Below are positions 27,701 through 35,459 of a stretch of DNA of 45,300 nt, one piece after another. How positions within the stretch are numbered: the first letter of the stretch is position 1; each line of letters begins with the position of its first letter. Source of the DNA: Alphaproteobacteria bacterium (GTDB lineage: Bacteria; Pseudomonadota; Alphaproteobacteria; Geminicoccales; Geminicoccaceae); NCBI GenBank assembly GCA_026990035.1, contig JALSIM010000034.1, forward strand, positions 1 to 45,300, written 5' to 3'. The position numbers and the translations under genes were made by a program. Below the pieces are notes generated by a model that worked only from the letters and a program-made list of their open reading frames with translations, ran no database searches and was not told the DNA's origin.

Positions 27701-29684
27701 CCGCCAGGACCAGGCGGTTGAAGCCGTCGTTCTCGCTGCTGCCGTTCCAGACCGCGAGGAAGGTGCTCTGGAACTTGTCGCGGATGTCGTCGACGGCGAC
27801 GCTCTCGCCGGAGGCGATCTGGACCAGGAAATCGTGGATCCAGAAGATGTCGCCCTCGGTGCTCCGGACCTCGAAGGGCTGCTCGGAGAGAACCCGCACG
27901 CCCATGTTCTCGAGGATCGGCAGGGCGTCCGAGAGATGCACCGGCCGCTCCGGCCGGATGATCCGGAAATGCAGCAGATCCTCGGGATCCTCGAGGCGCC
28001 GGTAGAGGCGCAGGGCGAGCGGCCCTTCCTCGCCGGTGGCGAGACGGTGGATGGCGATGATGTCGGCGACCGCGGCCCGGGCCGGCACCACCTCCTGATA
28101 GGCGGTCGGAAAGCCGTGGCCGTAGCGCCGGAACAGCAGATTGCCGAGCTCCTCCCCCTCGACGTCGAGCAGGGTCGTGTAGAGACGGTCGCTCCAGTCG
28201 TGGGCGGCCTCGACCAGACGCCGCTCGAGCGCCTCGGGATCGAGATCCTCGGGAATCCCCTTCGGCGTGCGGACGACGAACAGGATGCGGGCGAGCAGGG
28301 CTTCCGAGACCTGCGCCTGGTATTCGGCGTCCTCGCTGCCGAGCGCCTCGCAGAGGATGGCCTCGAAGCGTCGCCGCAAGGCGGTGTTGTAGCGTTCGCG
28401 GGGGACGTAGACGAGGCAGGAGACGAAGCGGCCGTAAGGGTCCTTCCTGAGGAACAGGCGGATCTGGAGGCGATCCTGAAGGTAGAGGATGTTGGTGGCG
28501 ATCTCGAGGAGCTCGTCCTCGTCGATCTGGAACAGCTCGTCGCGGGGGTAGGTTTCGAGAATGTTGAGCAGCGCCTTGCCGGCATGGCTCCGGCGATCGA
28601 GACCGGCCCGCACCACCACCCGCTCGATCTTGCGACGCAGCAGGGGAATGCTCAACGGGCTGCGGTTGTAGGCGGCGGAGGTGAAGAGGCCGAGGAAGCG
28701 GTACTCGCCGATCACCCGGCCTCTGCGGTCGTACCGCTTGACCCCGATGTAGTCGAGATAGGCCGGCCGGTGCACGGTGCTCTTGGTGTTGGCCTTGGTG
28801 ACCATGATCACCGGCCGCGGCTCGCGGGCGCGTTCCCGCATCTCCGGCGGCATCGCCTCGAAGCTCCGCGAATATTCGCTGGGGCCGTAGCCGCGCAGGA
28901 TGCCGAGGGCGGTGTCCGGCTCGCGGCGCAGCCGCACGCCCCGTTCGGGATCCTCCTCCAGCAGATAGGCGGCATAGCCCAGCAGAATGAAGTGATCGTC
29001 GGCGAGCCAGCGGAGAAAGGCCTCGATCTCCTCGAGATCCTCGGCCTCCACGTGCCGGGCGGCGGCCGGCAGCCCGGCGATGGCGGCCTCGATGCGCGCG
29101 CACATCGGCTTCCAGTCCTCGACCGCGCGGCGCACGTCGCCGAGGGTGCGGGCGATGTCCTGCTCCAGCCGGGCGAGAAAGGCGCGGTCGCTGTGCCGGT
29201 CGACCTCGAAATGCATCCAGCTCTCGGTGAGCGCGCGCTTGCCGCCGGTCCCCTCGAGGACTTCGGTGAGGCGGCCGCGGGCGTCGCGCCGCACCCGGAG
29301 CAGAGGATGGATGACCAGATGGATGCCCAGCCCGTGACGGCTGAGGGCCATGCTCGTGCTGTCGACCAGGAACGGCATATCGTCGTTGACCAGCTCGACG
29401 ATGGTGTGGGTCGACTGCCAGCCGTGCTGTTCGATTCGCGGATTGTAGGCCCGCAGCTTGGGTTCGCCGGGTTTGCGCCGATGGCCGAAGCGATAGTGCG
29501 ACAGGGCCGCGCCGTAGAGATCGAGGAGCTCGCGATGCTCGAGATCGAAGGGCGCCACGTTGCGGTAGAAGCGGCGGACGAAGGCCTCGGCCCGCGGGGC
29601 CTCTGCCTCCGGCAGCTTTTCGTGGACCAGGGCCACCAGGGCCTCGATGATCTCCTGCTTGCGGTCTTCGCCGCGCGGTGTCAT
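24795..29684 (-). CDS. Large NAD-specific glutamate dehydrogenase (GDH180-like class)
   Basis: Oxidatively deaminates glutamate to 2-oxoglutarate and ammonia with NAD+, mainly catabolic. The 1629-residue product has the class layout: a long N-terminal region with ACT-like segments ([20 protein letters not shown] near residue 80), a catalytic domain in the middle (about 700-1250; [40 protein letters not shown] with the catalytic lysines, [28 protein letters not shown]), and a helical C-terminal domain. The ATG at 29684 has a CTGGAGAG box upstream. The protein is allosterically regulated in characterised relatives (GdhZ of Caulobacter, GdhB of Pseudomonas). It lies 175 nt downstream of the TRAP operon on the same strand. 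Confidence 0.96.
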   Translation of the reverse strand: [1629 protein letters not shown]

Positions 29685-29753
29685 CGGCCGTCTCTCCAGA
29701 TCGCCTTTCGGCTGATGCAATCACAAGCCGGCGCGCGCGACAACCGAGGCCGC

Positions 29754-29774
29754 CGCTCCGCGATGCCCGGAGCG
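29754..29774. terminator. Hairpin between dctM and the NAD-GDH gene
   Basis: CGCTCCG (29754-29760) and CGGAGCG (29768-29774) form a perfect 7-bp stem with a 7-nt loop in the 175-nt gap after dctM. It could end the TRAP transcript, but no U-tract follows on the minus strand and the GDH promoter must also lie in this gap. Confidence 0.35.
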
Positions 29775-29859
29775 CAGCCCTAGCAGCGAAAACCGAACAT
29801 ATGGTTAACGCCGGGACCGACCTCGGCCGCGGCGGGCGAGCCGGGACGGCGGGCGGGCT

Positions 29860-31230
29860 TCAGTCCAGCAGCACCCCCGGCAGCCACAGCGCCACCTGAG
29901 GGAAGGCCATGACGATGCCGAGGCCGACGAGCTGGAGGAGGACGAAGGGAACGATCCCGAGATAGATCTCCTCGATCTTGATTCCCTTCGGCGCGACACC
30001 CTTCAGATAGAACAGGGCGAAGCCGAAGGGCGGGGTGAGGAAGCTCGTCTGCAGATTGACCGCCACCAGGATCGCGAACCAGGGCACGATCAGCTCGGCG
30101 CCGCCGACGTGATCCGCCATCGCCGTGAGCTGCTTCAGGATGGGCGCGAAGATGGGGAGGACGATCAGGGTGATCTCGAGCCAGTCGAAGAAGAAGCCGA
30201 GGACGAACACGACCGCCATGATGACGATCAGGATACCCCAGTCGTGGAGGCCGGAGCCGAGGATCAGATCCTCGACCACGAAATCGCCGCCCAGCGATCG
30301 GAAGACGTAGGAGAAGGCGGTGGCGCCGACGAAAATGCCGAAGATCATGGCGTTGGTGAGGGCGGTGCGTTCGATCACGTCGCGCAGCACTTCGAGGGTG
30401 AGATTGCGCTTGGCGATCGCCAGCAGCAGCGCGCCCACGGCGCCGACGCCAGCGGCCTCGGTGGGCGTCGCCCAGCCGAAGAAGATCGATCCCAGGACGA
30501 GAAAGATCAGGACCACCGGCGGGATGAAGCTGCGGATCACCATCACCAGAAGTTCGAGGCGGGATTCGGGGCCCACATCCTCCGGCAGGGGCGGTGCCAT
30601 TTCGGGGCGCAGGCGGCAGAGGATGTTGATGTAGAGGTAATAAAGCCCGGAAAGGATCAGACCGGGGACCACCGCCGCCATGAACAGGGTACCCACCGAT
30701 ACCTGCAGCAGATCGGCCATCAGCACCAGCATGATCGAGGGCGGGATCAGGATGCCGAGGGTTCCGGAGGCGCAGATCGTCCCGGTGGCCAGTGAATGGT
30801 TGTAGCCGCTCCTGACCATCACCGGCAGGGCGAGGATGCTCATCATCACCACCGAGGCGCCGATGATCCCGGTGGTCGCCGCCATGATGGTGCCCATCAG
30901 GGTCACCGAGAGGGCGAGCCCGCCGGCGACCCGGCGCAGCAGCACCTCGAGACATTCGAGGAGATCCTTGGCGACCCCGCTGCGCTCCAGCATGGTTCCC
31001 ATGAAGACGAACATGGGAACCGCGACGAGGACCAGGTTCTCGGCGGTGCCGCCCCAGATCCGCGGCGCCAGATTGAAGAACTCGACGAGATTGAAGACGT
31101 CGAAATACCAGCCGATCAGACCGAAGCCGAACCCGACCCCCCCCAGGACGAAGGCCACCGGGTAGCCGCAGAACAGCAGCGCCGCCAGGGCGCCGAACAT
31201 GAGCAGCGGAAGTGCGTCCTCGAAATACAT
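29860..31230 (-). CDS. dctM: TRAP transporter large permease (DctM type)
   Basis: The 456-residue inner-membrane protein is the Na+-coupled large subunit of a TRAP transporter. It has about 12 hydrophobic segments and family landmarks such as LLFCGYPVAFVLGGVGFGFG, AVPMFVFMGTMLERSGVAKD, MAATTGIIGASVVMMSILA, GTLGILIPPSIMLVLMAD, and TPTEAAGVGAVGALLLAI. The ATG at 31230 follows a GAGGAGCGG box. It lies 10 nt after dctQ. The substrate is set by the binding protein upstream. Confidence 0.95.
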   Translation of the reverse strand: MYFEDALPLLMFGALAALLFCGYPVAFVLGGVGFGFGLIGWYFDVFNLVEFFNLAPRIWGGTAENLVLVAVPMFVFMGTMLERSGVAKDLLECLEVLLRRVAGGLALSVTLMGTIMAATTGIIGASVVMMSILALPVMVRSGYNHSLATGTICASGTLGILIPPSIMLVLMADLLQVSVGTLFMAAVVPGLILSGLYYLYINILCRLRPEMAPPLPEDVGPESRLELLVMVIRSFIPPVVLIFLVLGSIFFGWATPTEAAGVGAVGALLLAIAKRNLTLEVLRDVIERTALTNAMIFGIFVGATAFSYVFRSLGGDFVVEDLILGSGLHDWGILIVIMAVVFVLGFFFDWLEITLIVLPIFAPILKQLTAMADHVGGAELIVPWFAILVAVNLQTSFLTPPFGFALFYLKGVAPKGIKIEEIYLGIVPFVLLQLVGLGIVMAFPQVALWLPGVLLD

Positions 31231-31240
31231 CCGCTCCTCC

Positions 31241-31774
31241 TCAGCGCGGGTGCTCGGGCGGTGGTTCGGAATCGCCCAGCAGGTAGGCGAGCCGGTCCAG
31301 GAGGACGGCGAGCCCGGCCAGGAACAGAAGGGTGAAGCCGAGCGGCATCGCCGCCTTGATGATCCAGCGGTAGGGCAGGCCGGTGGTCGCCGCCGAAGCT
31401 TCGCCGAGCAGGAAGGAGCGCTCCCAGAAGTTCGCCGAGTAGTAGACGAGGAGCAGGCTGTAGGGGATCAGGAACAGCAGGCAGCCGAACACCTCCACCC
31501 AGGCCCGGGTGCGGGGTGACATGCGCTCGCGCAGGATGTCGATCCGCACGTGGGCGTTCCTGAGATAGGCGTAGCCGAGGAGCATCAGGAACAGGGCGGC
31601 GTGGAGGTGCCATTCCAGCTCCTGCAGCTTGGTCGAGCCGAGGACGAAGAAGCGGCGGGTGACGACGTCGAAGACGATGACCGCGGCGAGCGGCAGCGAC
31701 AGCCAGGCGAACAGGCGGCCGATCGCCGACACCAGCCGCTCGAGAGCCCGCGCGTAGCGAAGGGTTTTCTGCAT
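31241..31774 (-). CDS. dctQ: TRAP transporter small permease (DctQ type)
   Basis: The 177-residue inner-membrane protein has four predicted membrane segments, with LFAWLSLPLAAVIVFDVVTRR in the first, LQELEWHLHAALFLMLLGYAYLR around the second, the conserved HVRIDILRERMSPRTRAWVE loop, and the ALLYSLLL-like and GFTLLFLAGLAVLLDR helices after it. The ATG at 31774 is chosen; a GTG three codons upstream (31783) is also possible and neither has a good ribosome-binding site. It lies about 100 nt after the dctP gene and 10 nt before dctM. Confidence 0.93.
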   Translation of the reverse strand: MQKTLRYARALERLVSAIGRLFAWLSLPLAAVIVFDVVTRRFFVLGSTKLQELEWHLHAALFLMLLGYAYLRNAHVRIDILRERMSPRTRAWVEVFGCLLFLIPYSLLLVYYSANFWERSFLLGEASAATTGLPYRWIIKAAMPLGFTLLFLAGLAVLLDRLAYLLGDSEPPPEHPR

Positions 31775-31873
31775 GGATGACACCCGTGAGCCGGGGAGGG
31801 CGGAACGACCGGAAGACCGGCGCCGCGCGGGCGCCGGTTCCGTTCATGGCGAAGCCGGGCTCGCCGCCGGCCC

Positions 31874-32926
31874 TCACTTCAGGTAGGCGAGCTCCTTCCA
31901 GGTCGCGTAATTGGCCCGGAAGGTGGACAGCGATTCCCAGACCCGGGCGAAATCCTCGTCCTCCTGGCGGAGCTCCTCGACCACCTCGTTCCAGGCCTTC
32001 TCGAGGGTGTCGAGAACCTCCTGCGGCCAGCGATGGATCTGCACCCCCTTTTCCTCGAGGGTCTGGATGGCCTTCCACTGGATCGCCTCGCCCTCGGCCA
32101 GTCCCTCGCGCATGTTGTCGCCGCAGACCATCTCGAGCTGTGCTCGCTGCTGGTCGGTGAGCGCCTTCCACTTGTCGAGATTGACCTCGATCTCGAGGAT
32201 CGAGGACTGCTGATGCCAGCCGGGGAAGTAGTAGTGCTTGGCCACCTGGTAGAAGCCGAGATTGAGATCGATGGCCGGCATCGAGAATTCGGTGGCATCG
32301 ATCGAACCGAGCTCGAGGGCGGGATAGATGTCACCGCCGGCGATGAGCTGGGTGGAAACGCCGATCTTTTCCATCACCCGGGCGCCGAGACCGAAAAAGC
32401 GCATCTTCAGCCCCACGAGCTCGTCGATCGATTTGATCTCCTCGCGGAACCAGCCCGAGGCCTCGGGCGCGATGATGCCGCAGGGGATGGGGTGGATGTT
32501 GGAGCGATGGGCGATCTCTTGCCACAGTTCGAGCCCGCCCCCGTAATACATCCAGGCGAGGTATTCCGGTGCCGCGGGACCGAAGGGAACCGCGGTGAAC
32601 AGCGGCGAGGCCTTGATCTTGCCCGCCCAGTAGCCGGCGGCGGTCCAGGCGGCGTCGATCGAACCCTGGGACACGGCATCCCAGGTTTCCAGCGGCGGCA
32701 CCAGCGCCTTGGGCTCGTAGAAGCGGATCCGGAACTCACCGCCGGAGATCGCCTCGATCTTCTCCTCGACGCCCTTGCCGAGGGTGCCGAGCTGGACCAG
32801 GCTGCTGGGAAAGGCGCTCGCCATCTTCCAGCGCACGCGCTGGGCGTCCGCCTCGCCGGAGGCGAAGGTGGTCACCGCGAGGGCCGCGGCGGCCGTCGCA
32901 AGTCCCAGGATTTTCGAGGTTTTCAT
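31874..32926 (-). CDS. dctP: TRAP transporter periplasmic binding protein, TakP-like
   Basis: The 350-residue exported protein has a signal peptide (MKTSKILGLATAAAALAVTT, mature near residue 28) and then a DctP fold: VRWKMASAFPSSLVQLGTLG, LEAWDAV-like loop, WMYYGGGLELWQEI, GWFREEIKSIDELVGLKMRF with the conserved ligand Arg, and GSIDATEFSMPAIDLNLGFY. The SIDATE and YYFPGWH segments match the TakP subfamily (alpha-keto acids, some lactate or mannitol-type ligands) rather than classic dicarboxylate DctP; the ligand is inferred. The start at 32926 follows a GGGAGGGAAGAG box. First gene of dctPQM. Confidence 0.93.
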   Translation of the reverse strand: MKTSKILGLATAAAALAVTTFASGEADAQRVRWKMASAFPSSLVQLGTLGKGVEEKIEAISGGEFRIRFYEPKALVPPLETWDAVSQGSIDAAWTAAGYWAGKIKASPLFTAVPFGPAAPEYLAWMYYGGGLELWQEIAHRSNIHPIPCGIIAPEASGWFREEIKSIDELVGLKMRFFGLGARVMEKIGVSTQLIAGGDIYPALELGSIDATEFSMPAIDLNLGFYQVAKHYYFPGWHQQSSILEIEVNLDKWKALTDQQRAQLEMVCGDNMREGLAEGEAIQWKAIQTLEEKGVQIHRWPQEVLDTLEKAWNEVVEELRQEDEDFARVWESLSTFRANYATWKELAYLK

Positions 32927-33040
32927 CTCTTCCCTCCCGATTGGCACGGTTTTTCGGCCTCTGGACGGGAAGGGCTTAGAGGAATGCTCCATCCGACGCA
33001 ATTCCGCGGTGCCGCCGGTGGAGAACGATCCGGAAGGGGA

Positions 33041-33117
33041 TGGCGCGCCCGAGAGGACTCGAACCTCTGACCTTCGGCTCCGGAGGCCGACGCTCTATCC
33101 GACTGAGCTACGGGCGC
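33041..33117 (-). tRNA. tRNA-Arg (anticodon CCG)
   Basis: The minus strand folds into a full cloverleaf: acceptor GCGCCCG/CGGGCGC, D-stem GCTC/GAGC, anticodon stem TCGGC/GCCGA with loop CTCCGGA (anticodon CCG, plus-strand 33081-33083), variable AGGTC, and T-arm AGAGG-TTCGAGT-CCTCT. Discriminator G and a genomically encoded CCA (33041-33044) follow. It reads CGG codons. It sits between the ABC ATPase and dctP genes; no integrase gene or att duplication was seen next to it. Confidence 0.98.
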
Positions 33118-33166
33118 GTGCGCGCCTTATCTAGCGCATCCCGTCGGCCGGTGAAAGGGGCGCCGA

Positions 33167-34159
33167 TCATCGCTTCCCCTCGGCCCCCTTGCCGGTGAGA
33201 CGGAGGAAGAGCTCCTCGAGATCCGGCTCGCGGGTGACCAGATCGACGATGGTGAAGCCCGCCTCGCGCACGGCGTCGAGAAGCTCGATCACCCGCGTCC
33301 GGCTGGGGTGGTAGCGGATGCGCAGGCGTCCTTCGGGATCGCGGACGACCGATCGCCGGCGGAGATGTTCCGGGAGTTCGCCGACCGCCGGCGAAACGGT
33401 GACGACGAGCTCCTTCTCGTCCAGCCGCCGCATCAGGGCGGACTTTTCGTCGCAGGCGACGACCGTGCCGCGGTCGATGATCGCGATGCGGTCGCAGAGG
33501 CGTTCGGCCTCCTCGAGATAGTGGGTGGTGAGGACGATCGTCCGTCCACGGGCGTTCAACCCCTTCATGTATTCCCAAAGCGACCGCCGGAGTTCGACGT
33601 CGACCCCGGCGGTCGGTTCGTCGAGGATCACCACCGGCGGGTCGTGAACGAGCGCCTTGGCCACCAGCAGGCGGCGGCGCATGCCGCCCGAAAGCGAGCG
33701 GGCGTAGGCGTCGGCCTTGTCGCCGAGGCCCACGGCCCGGAGCAGTTCCTCGGTGCGCCGCTGCCGCCTCGGCACCCCGTAGAGGCCGGCCTGGAACTCG
33801 AGGGTCTCGCGCGGCGTGAAGAAGGCGTCGAGATTGAGTTCCTGGGGCACCACGCCGATCGTCCGTCTCGCACGTCGCGGATTGCGCTCGATGTCCACCC
33901 CGCAGACGGTGGCCGTGCCGGCGCTCTTGACGACGAGCCCGGCGAGAATGTTGATCAGGGTCGACTTGCCGGCTCCGTTGGGACCCAGGAGGCCGAAGAA
34001 GGAGCCGCGCGGCACCACCAGATCGACACCCTTGAGGGCTTCCACCGGCGGTTGGCCGTGCGACCGGCGGTAGATCTTGCGCAGCCCCTTGAGTTCGATC
34101 GCATTCGCTGGCAAGTGCGGAGCGGCTCCGGCGGTGGCGTCGGGCGAACGCTCGCTCAT
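33167..34159 (-). CDS. ABC-2-type transporter ATPase without an adjacent permease
   Basis: The 330-residue product is an exporter-class ATPase like YadG, NodI or CcmA relatives. It has Walker A GPNGAGKST (about residue 57), Q-loop VPQELNLDAFFTPRE, signature LSGGMRRRLLVAKAL, Walker B VVILDEPTAGVDVELRR, and H-loop LTTHYLEEAERLCDR. The C-terminal ~90 residues (VSPAVGELPEHL to LEELFLRLTGKG) are the usual regulatory tail. The frame fits an ATG at 34159. Its partner ABC-2 permease gene is not adjacent: a tRNA lies on one side, a divergent zinc-finger gene on the other. Confidence 0.9.
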   Translation of the reverse strand: MSERSPDATAGAAPHLPANAIELKGLRKIYRRSHGQPPVEALKGVDLVVPRGSFFGLLGPNGAGKSTLINILAGLVVKSAGTATVCGVDIERNPRRARRTIGVVPQELNLDAFFTPRETLEFQAGLYGVPRRQRRTEELLRAVGLGDKADAYARSLSGGMRRRLLVAKALVHDPPVVILDEPTAGVDVELRRSLWEYMKGLNARGRTIVLTTHYLEEAERLCDRIAIIDRGTVVACDEKSALMRRLDEKELVVTVSPAVGELPEHLRRRSVVRDPEGRLRIRYHPSRTRVIELLDAVREAGFTIVDLVTREPDLEELFLRLTGKGAEGKR

Positions 34160-34206
34160 GATCCCGCCGTCGCGTGCCGAGGCGAACCGCCTCCGTGGAG
34201 ATGACG

Positions 34207-34470
34207 ATGAGTCCGAGGACCGAGACTGCCGATTCCGAGGAACATTTCCTGCTCGACGGCGAGGAGGTGGTGATCACCCCACGCTTCGAGGTGAGCTGCG
34301 ACGGCGGCGGGGCGCTGGGTCACCCCGTCGAATTCATCACCCTCGCGAAGGAGGGGCAGGCCGTCTGCAAATATTGCGACCGGCGTTTCGTTCACCTCGG
34401 CCATCCCGAGGCCGAGGAGGTTCGCCGGCGCGGCCGGCCGTTCGCCGCCCTGAAGCCTTCCGGCACCTAG
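34207..34470 (+). CDS. Zinc-finger CHCC domain protein
   Basis: An 87-residue small protein of the zf-CHCC family, related to the zinc site of mitochondrial complex I subunit NDUFS6. The core has SCDGGGALGHPVEFITLAKE and AVCKYCDRRFVH, giving one Cys, one His and a final Cys-x2-Cys pair as ligands. The start at 34207 is chosen because a GGAG sits 7 nt upstream; an ATG at 34201 would leave almost no spacing. In alphaproteobacteria this is a conserved housekeeping gene of unclear role. It is divergent from the ABC ATPase and overlaps the convergent kinase gene by 4 nt at the stop codons. Confidence 0.9.
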   Translation: MSPRTETADSEEHFLLDGEEVVITPRFEVSCDGGGALGHPVEFITLAKEGQAVCKYCDRRFVHLGHPEAEEVRRRGRPFAALKPSGT

Positions 34471-35141
34471 AGGATCCGGATCGGATCGGTCCATATCCGC
34501 AGCCCGCCGAGGATCGCCAGGGCGTTGCTGCCGAGGCGACAGCCCGGCGGGAGCTGGCGCAGACGCTTGGCGTTGCCGCCGCCGAGCACCACCTCGTCCA
34601 CCAGAAACGCTTCCCGGAAGCGGGCGACCACGTCCCACACCATCTTTTCCCACCGCTTGCGGCCCATGCGCGCGAGGCCGCGCCGACCGAGGCAGTCCTC
34701 ATAGGTCCATTTGCGCTTGTAGGGAAGATGGGCGAGCTCCAGCGCCAGGGCGGAGCCGTCGGCGACGAGGGCGCTGCCGAGGCCGGTGCCGAGGCCCAGA
34801 AAGAGCATCTTGCCGCCCTCCCAGGAGCCGATCGCCTGGAGGAGCGCATCGTTGACGAGCCTGGTGGGGCGGCCGAAGGCGGCGGCGAAATCGAAGTTCA
34901 CCCAGCCGGCGCCGAGGTTGACCGGTTCCCCGACCAGGCGGCCGTCGCGCACCGGACCGGGACAGCCCAGCGTCACCCGCTCGTAATGCCAGCCCTCGGC
35001 GAGCTCGCGGATCAGCGTCATCGCCCGGGCCGGGGTCAGATCCGCCCCCGAGGGGGCCTTGCGGCGCTCCTTCTCGGTGCTGCAGGCGAGCTTGATCTTG
35101 TTGCCGCCGATGTCGACGATCAGGGTGGCAGGACCGTCCAT
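34467..35141 (-). CDS. ROK-family sugar kinase, polyphosphate-glucokinase-like
   Basis: A 224-residue ASKHA-fold kinase of the short ROK subgroup. It has the N-terminal phosphate-1 motif TLIVDIGGNKIKLACSTE, LGCPGPVRDGRLVG, the catalytic Asp in TRLVNDALLQAIG, phosphate-2 FLGLGTGLGSALVAD, and the late EVVLGGGNAKRLRQLPPGC. The group includes polyphosphate/ATP glucokinases (PpgK), but no residue seen here proves polyphosphate use, and it is smaller than actinobacterial PpgK. It starts close to the divergent B12-riboswitch leader, with no sign of joint control. Confidence 0.8.
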   Translation of the reverse strand: MDGPATLIVDIGGNKIKLACSTEKERRKAPSGADLTPARAMTLIRELAEGWHYERVTLGCPGPVRDGRLVGEPVNLGAGWVNFDFAAAFGRPTRLVNDALLQAIGSWEGGKMLFLGLGTGLGSALVADGSALALELAHLPYKRKWTYEDCLGRRGLARMGRKRWEKMVWDVVARFREAFLVDEVVLGGGNAKRLRQLPPGCRLGSNALAILGGLRIWTDPIRIL

Positions 35142-35240
35142 GCATCGCCTTTCCGATGAACCCTGTCCGCTTAGGCGATCGGCGACCGCTCTTCAAGCGA
35201 CTCCCGCTTGACGCGGTCCGGCGATTGGCGGAGCGTATCC

Positions 35241-35406
35241 GTGATGGTTCCCCACCGGGGATGAAAAGGGAATCCGGTGCGCCCCTCGGGGCAAGGCCGG
35301 AGCTGCCCCCGCAACTGTAGGCGGTGAGCCGAGATCGTGAGCGCCACTGGAGGTTTCTCCGGGAAGGCCGATCGAGGCGTCGACCCGCGAGCCAGGAGAC
35401 CTGCCA
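35241..35406 (+). promoter_or_regulatory. Cobalamin (B12) riboswitch aptamer
   Basis: The plus strand carries the conserved elements in order: GATGGTTCCCC at the 5' end, AAAAGGGAATCCGGTGC, GGAGCTGCCCCCGCAACTGT, GCCACTG with GGGAAGGCC, and the 3' B12 box AGCCAGGAGACCTGCC (35390-35405). Together these are diagnostic of an adenosylcobalamin-type riboswitch. It lies just before the propeller gene start at 35460. A short stem (GGGAC at 35427-35431, GTCCC at 35437-35441) lies 5 nt before the AGGAG ribosome-binding site at 35447-35451, so translational control is more likely than termination; there is no U-tract. Confidence 0.96.
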
Positions 35407-35459
35407 TCGAGAACAAGGGCAACCAGGGGACGGGGTGTCCCGCAACAGGAGTGTTCCGG

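Noticed and set aside
24612-29783. A 1723-codon open frame on the plus strand opposite NAD-GDH
   Set aside because: It mirrors the minus-strand GDH gene throughout. Long antisense frames are expected in GC-rich DNA, and the translation has no recognisable domain.
33041-33117. tRNA-Arg as a possible genomic island attachment site
   Set aside because: No integrase, no duplicated 3' tRNA end nearby, and flanking genes have ordinary composition.
34501-35241. Control of the kinase gene by the B12 riboswitch
   Set aside because: The aptamer is on the plus strand and the kinase is transcribed on the minus strand away from it.
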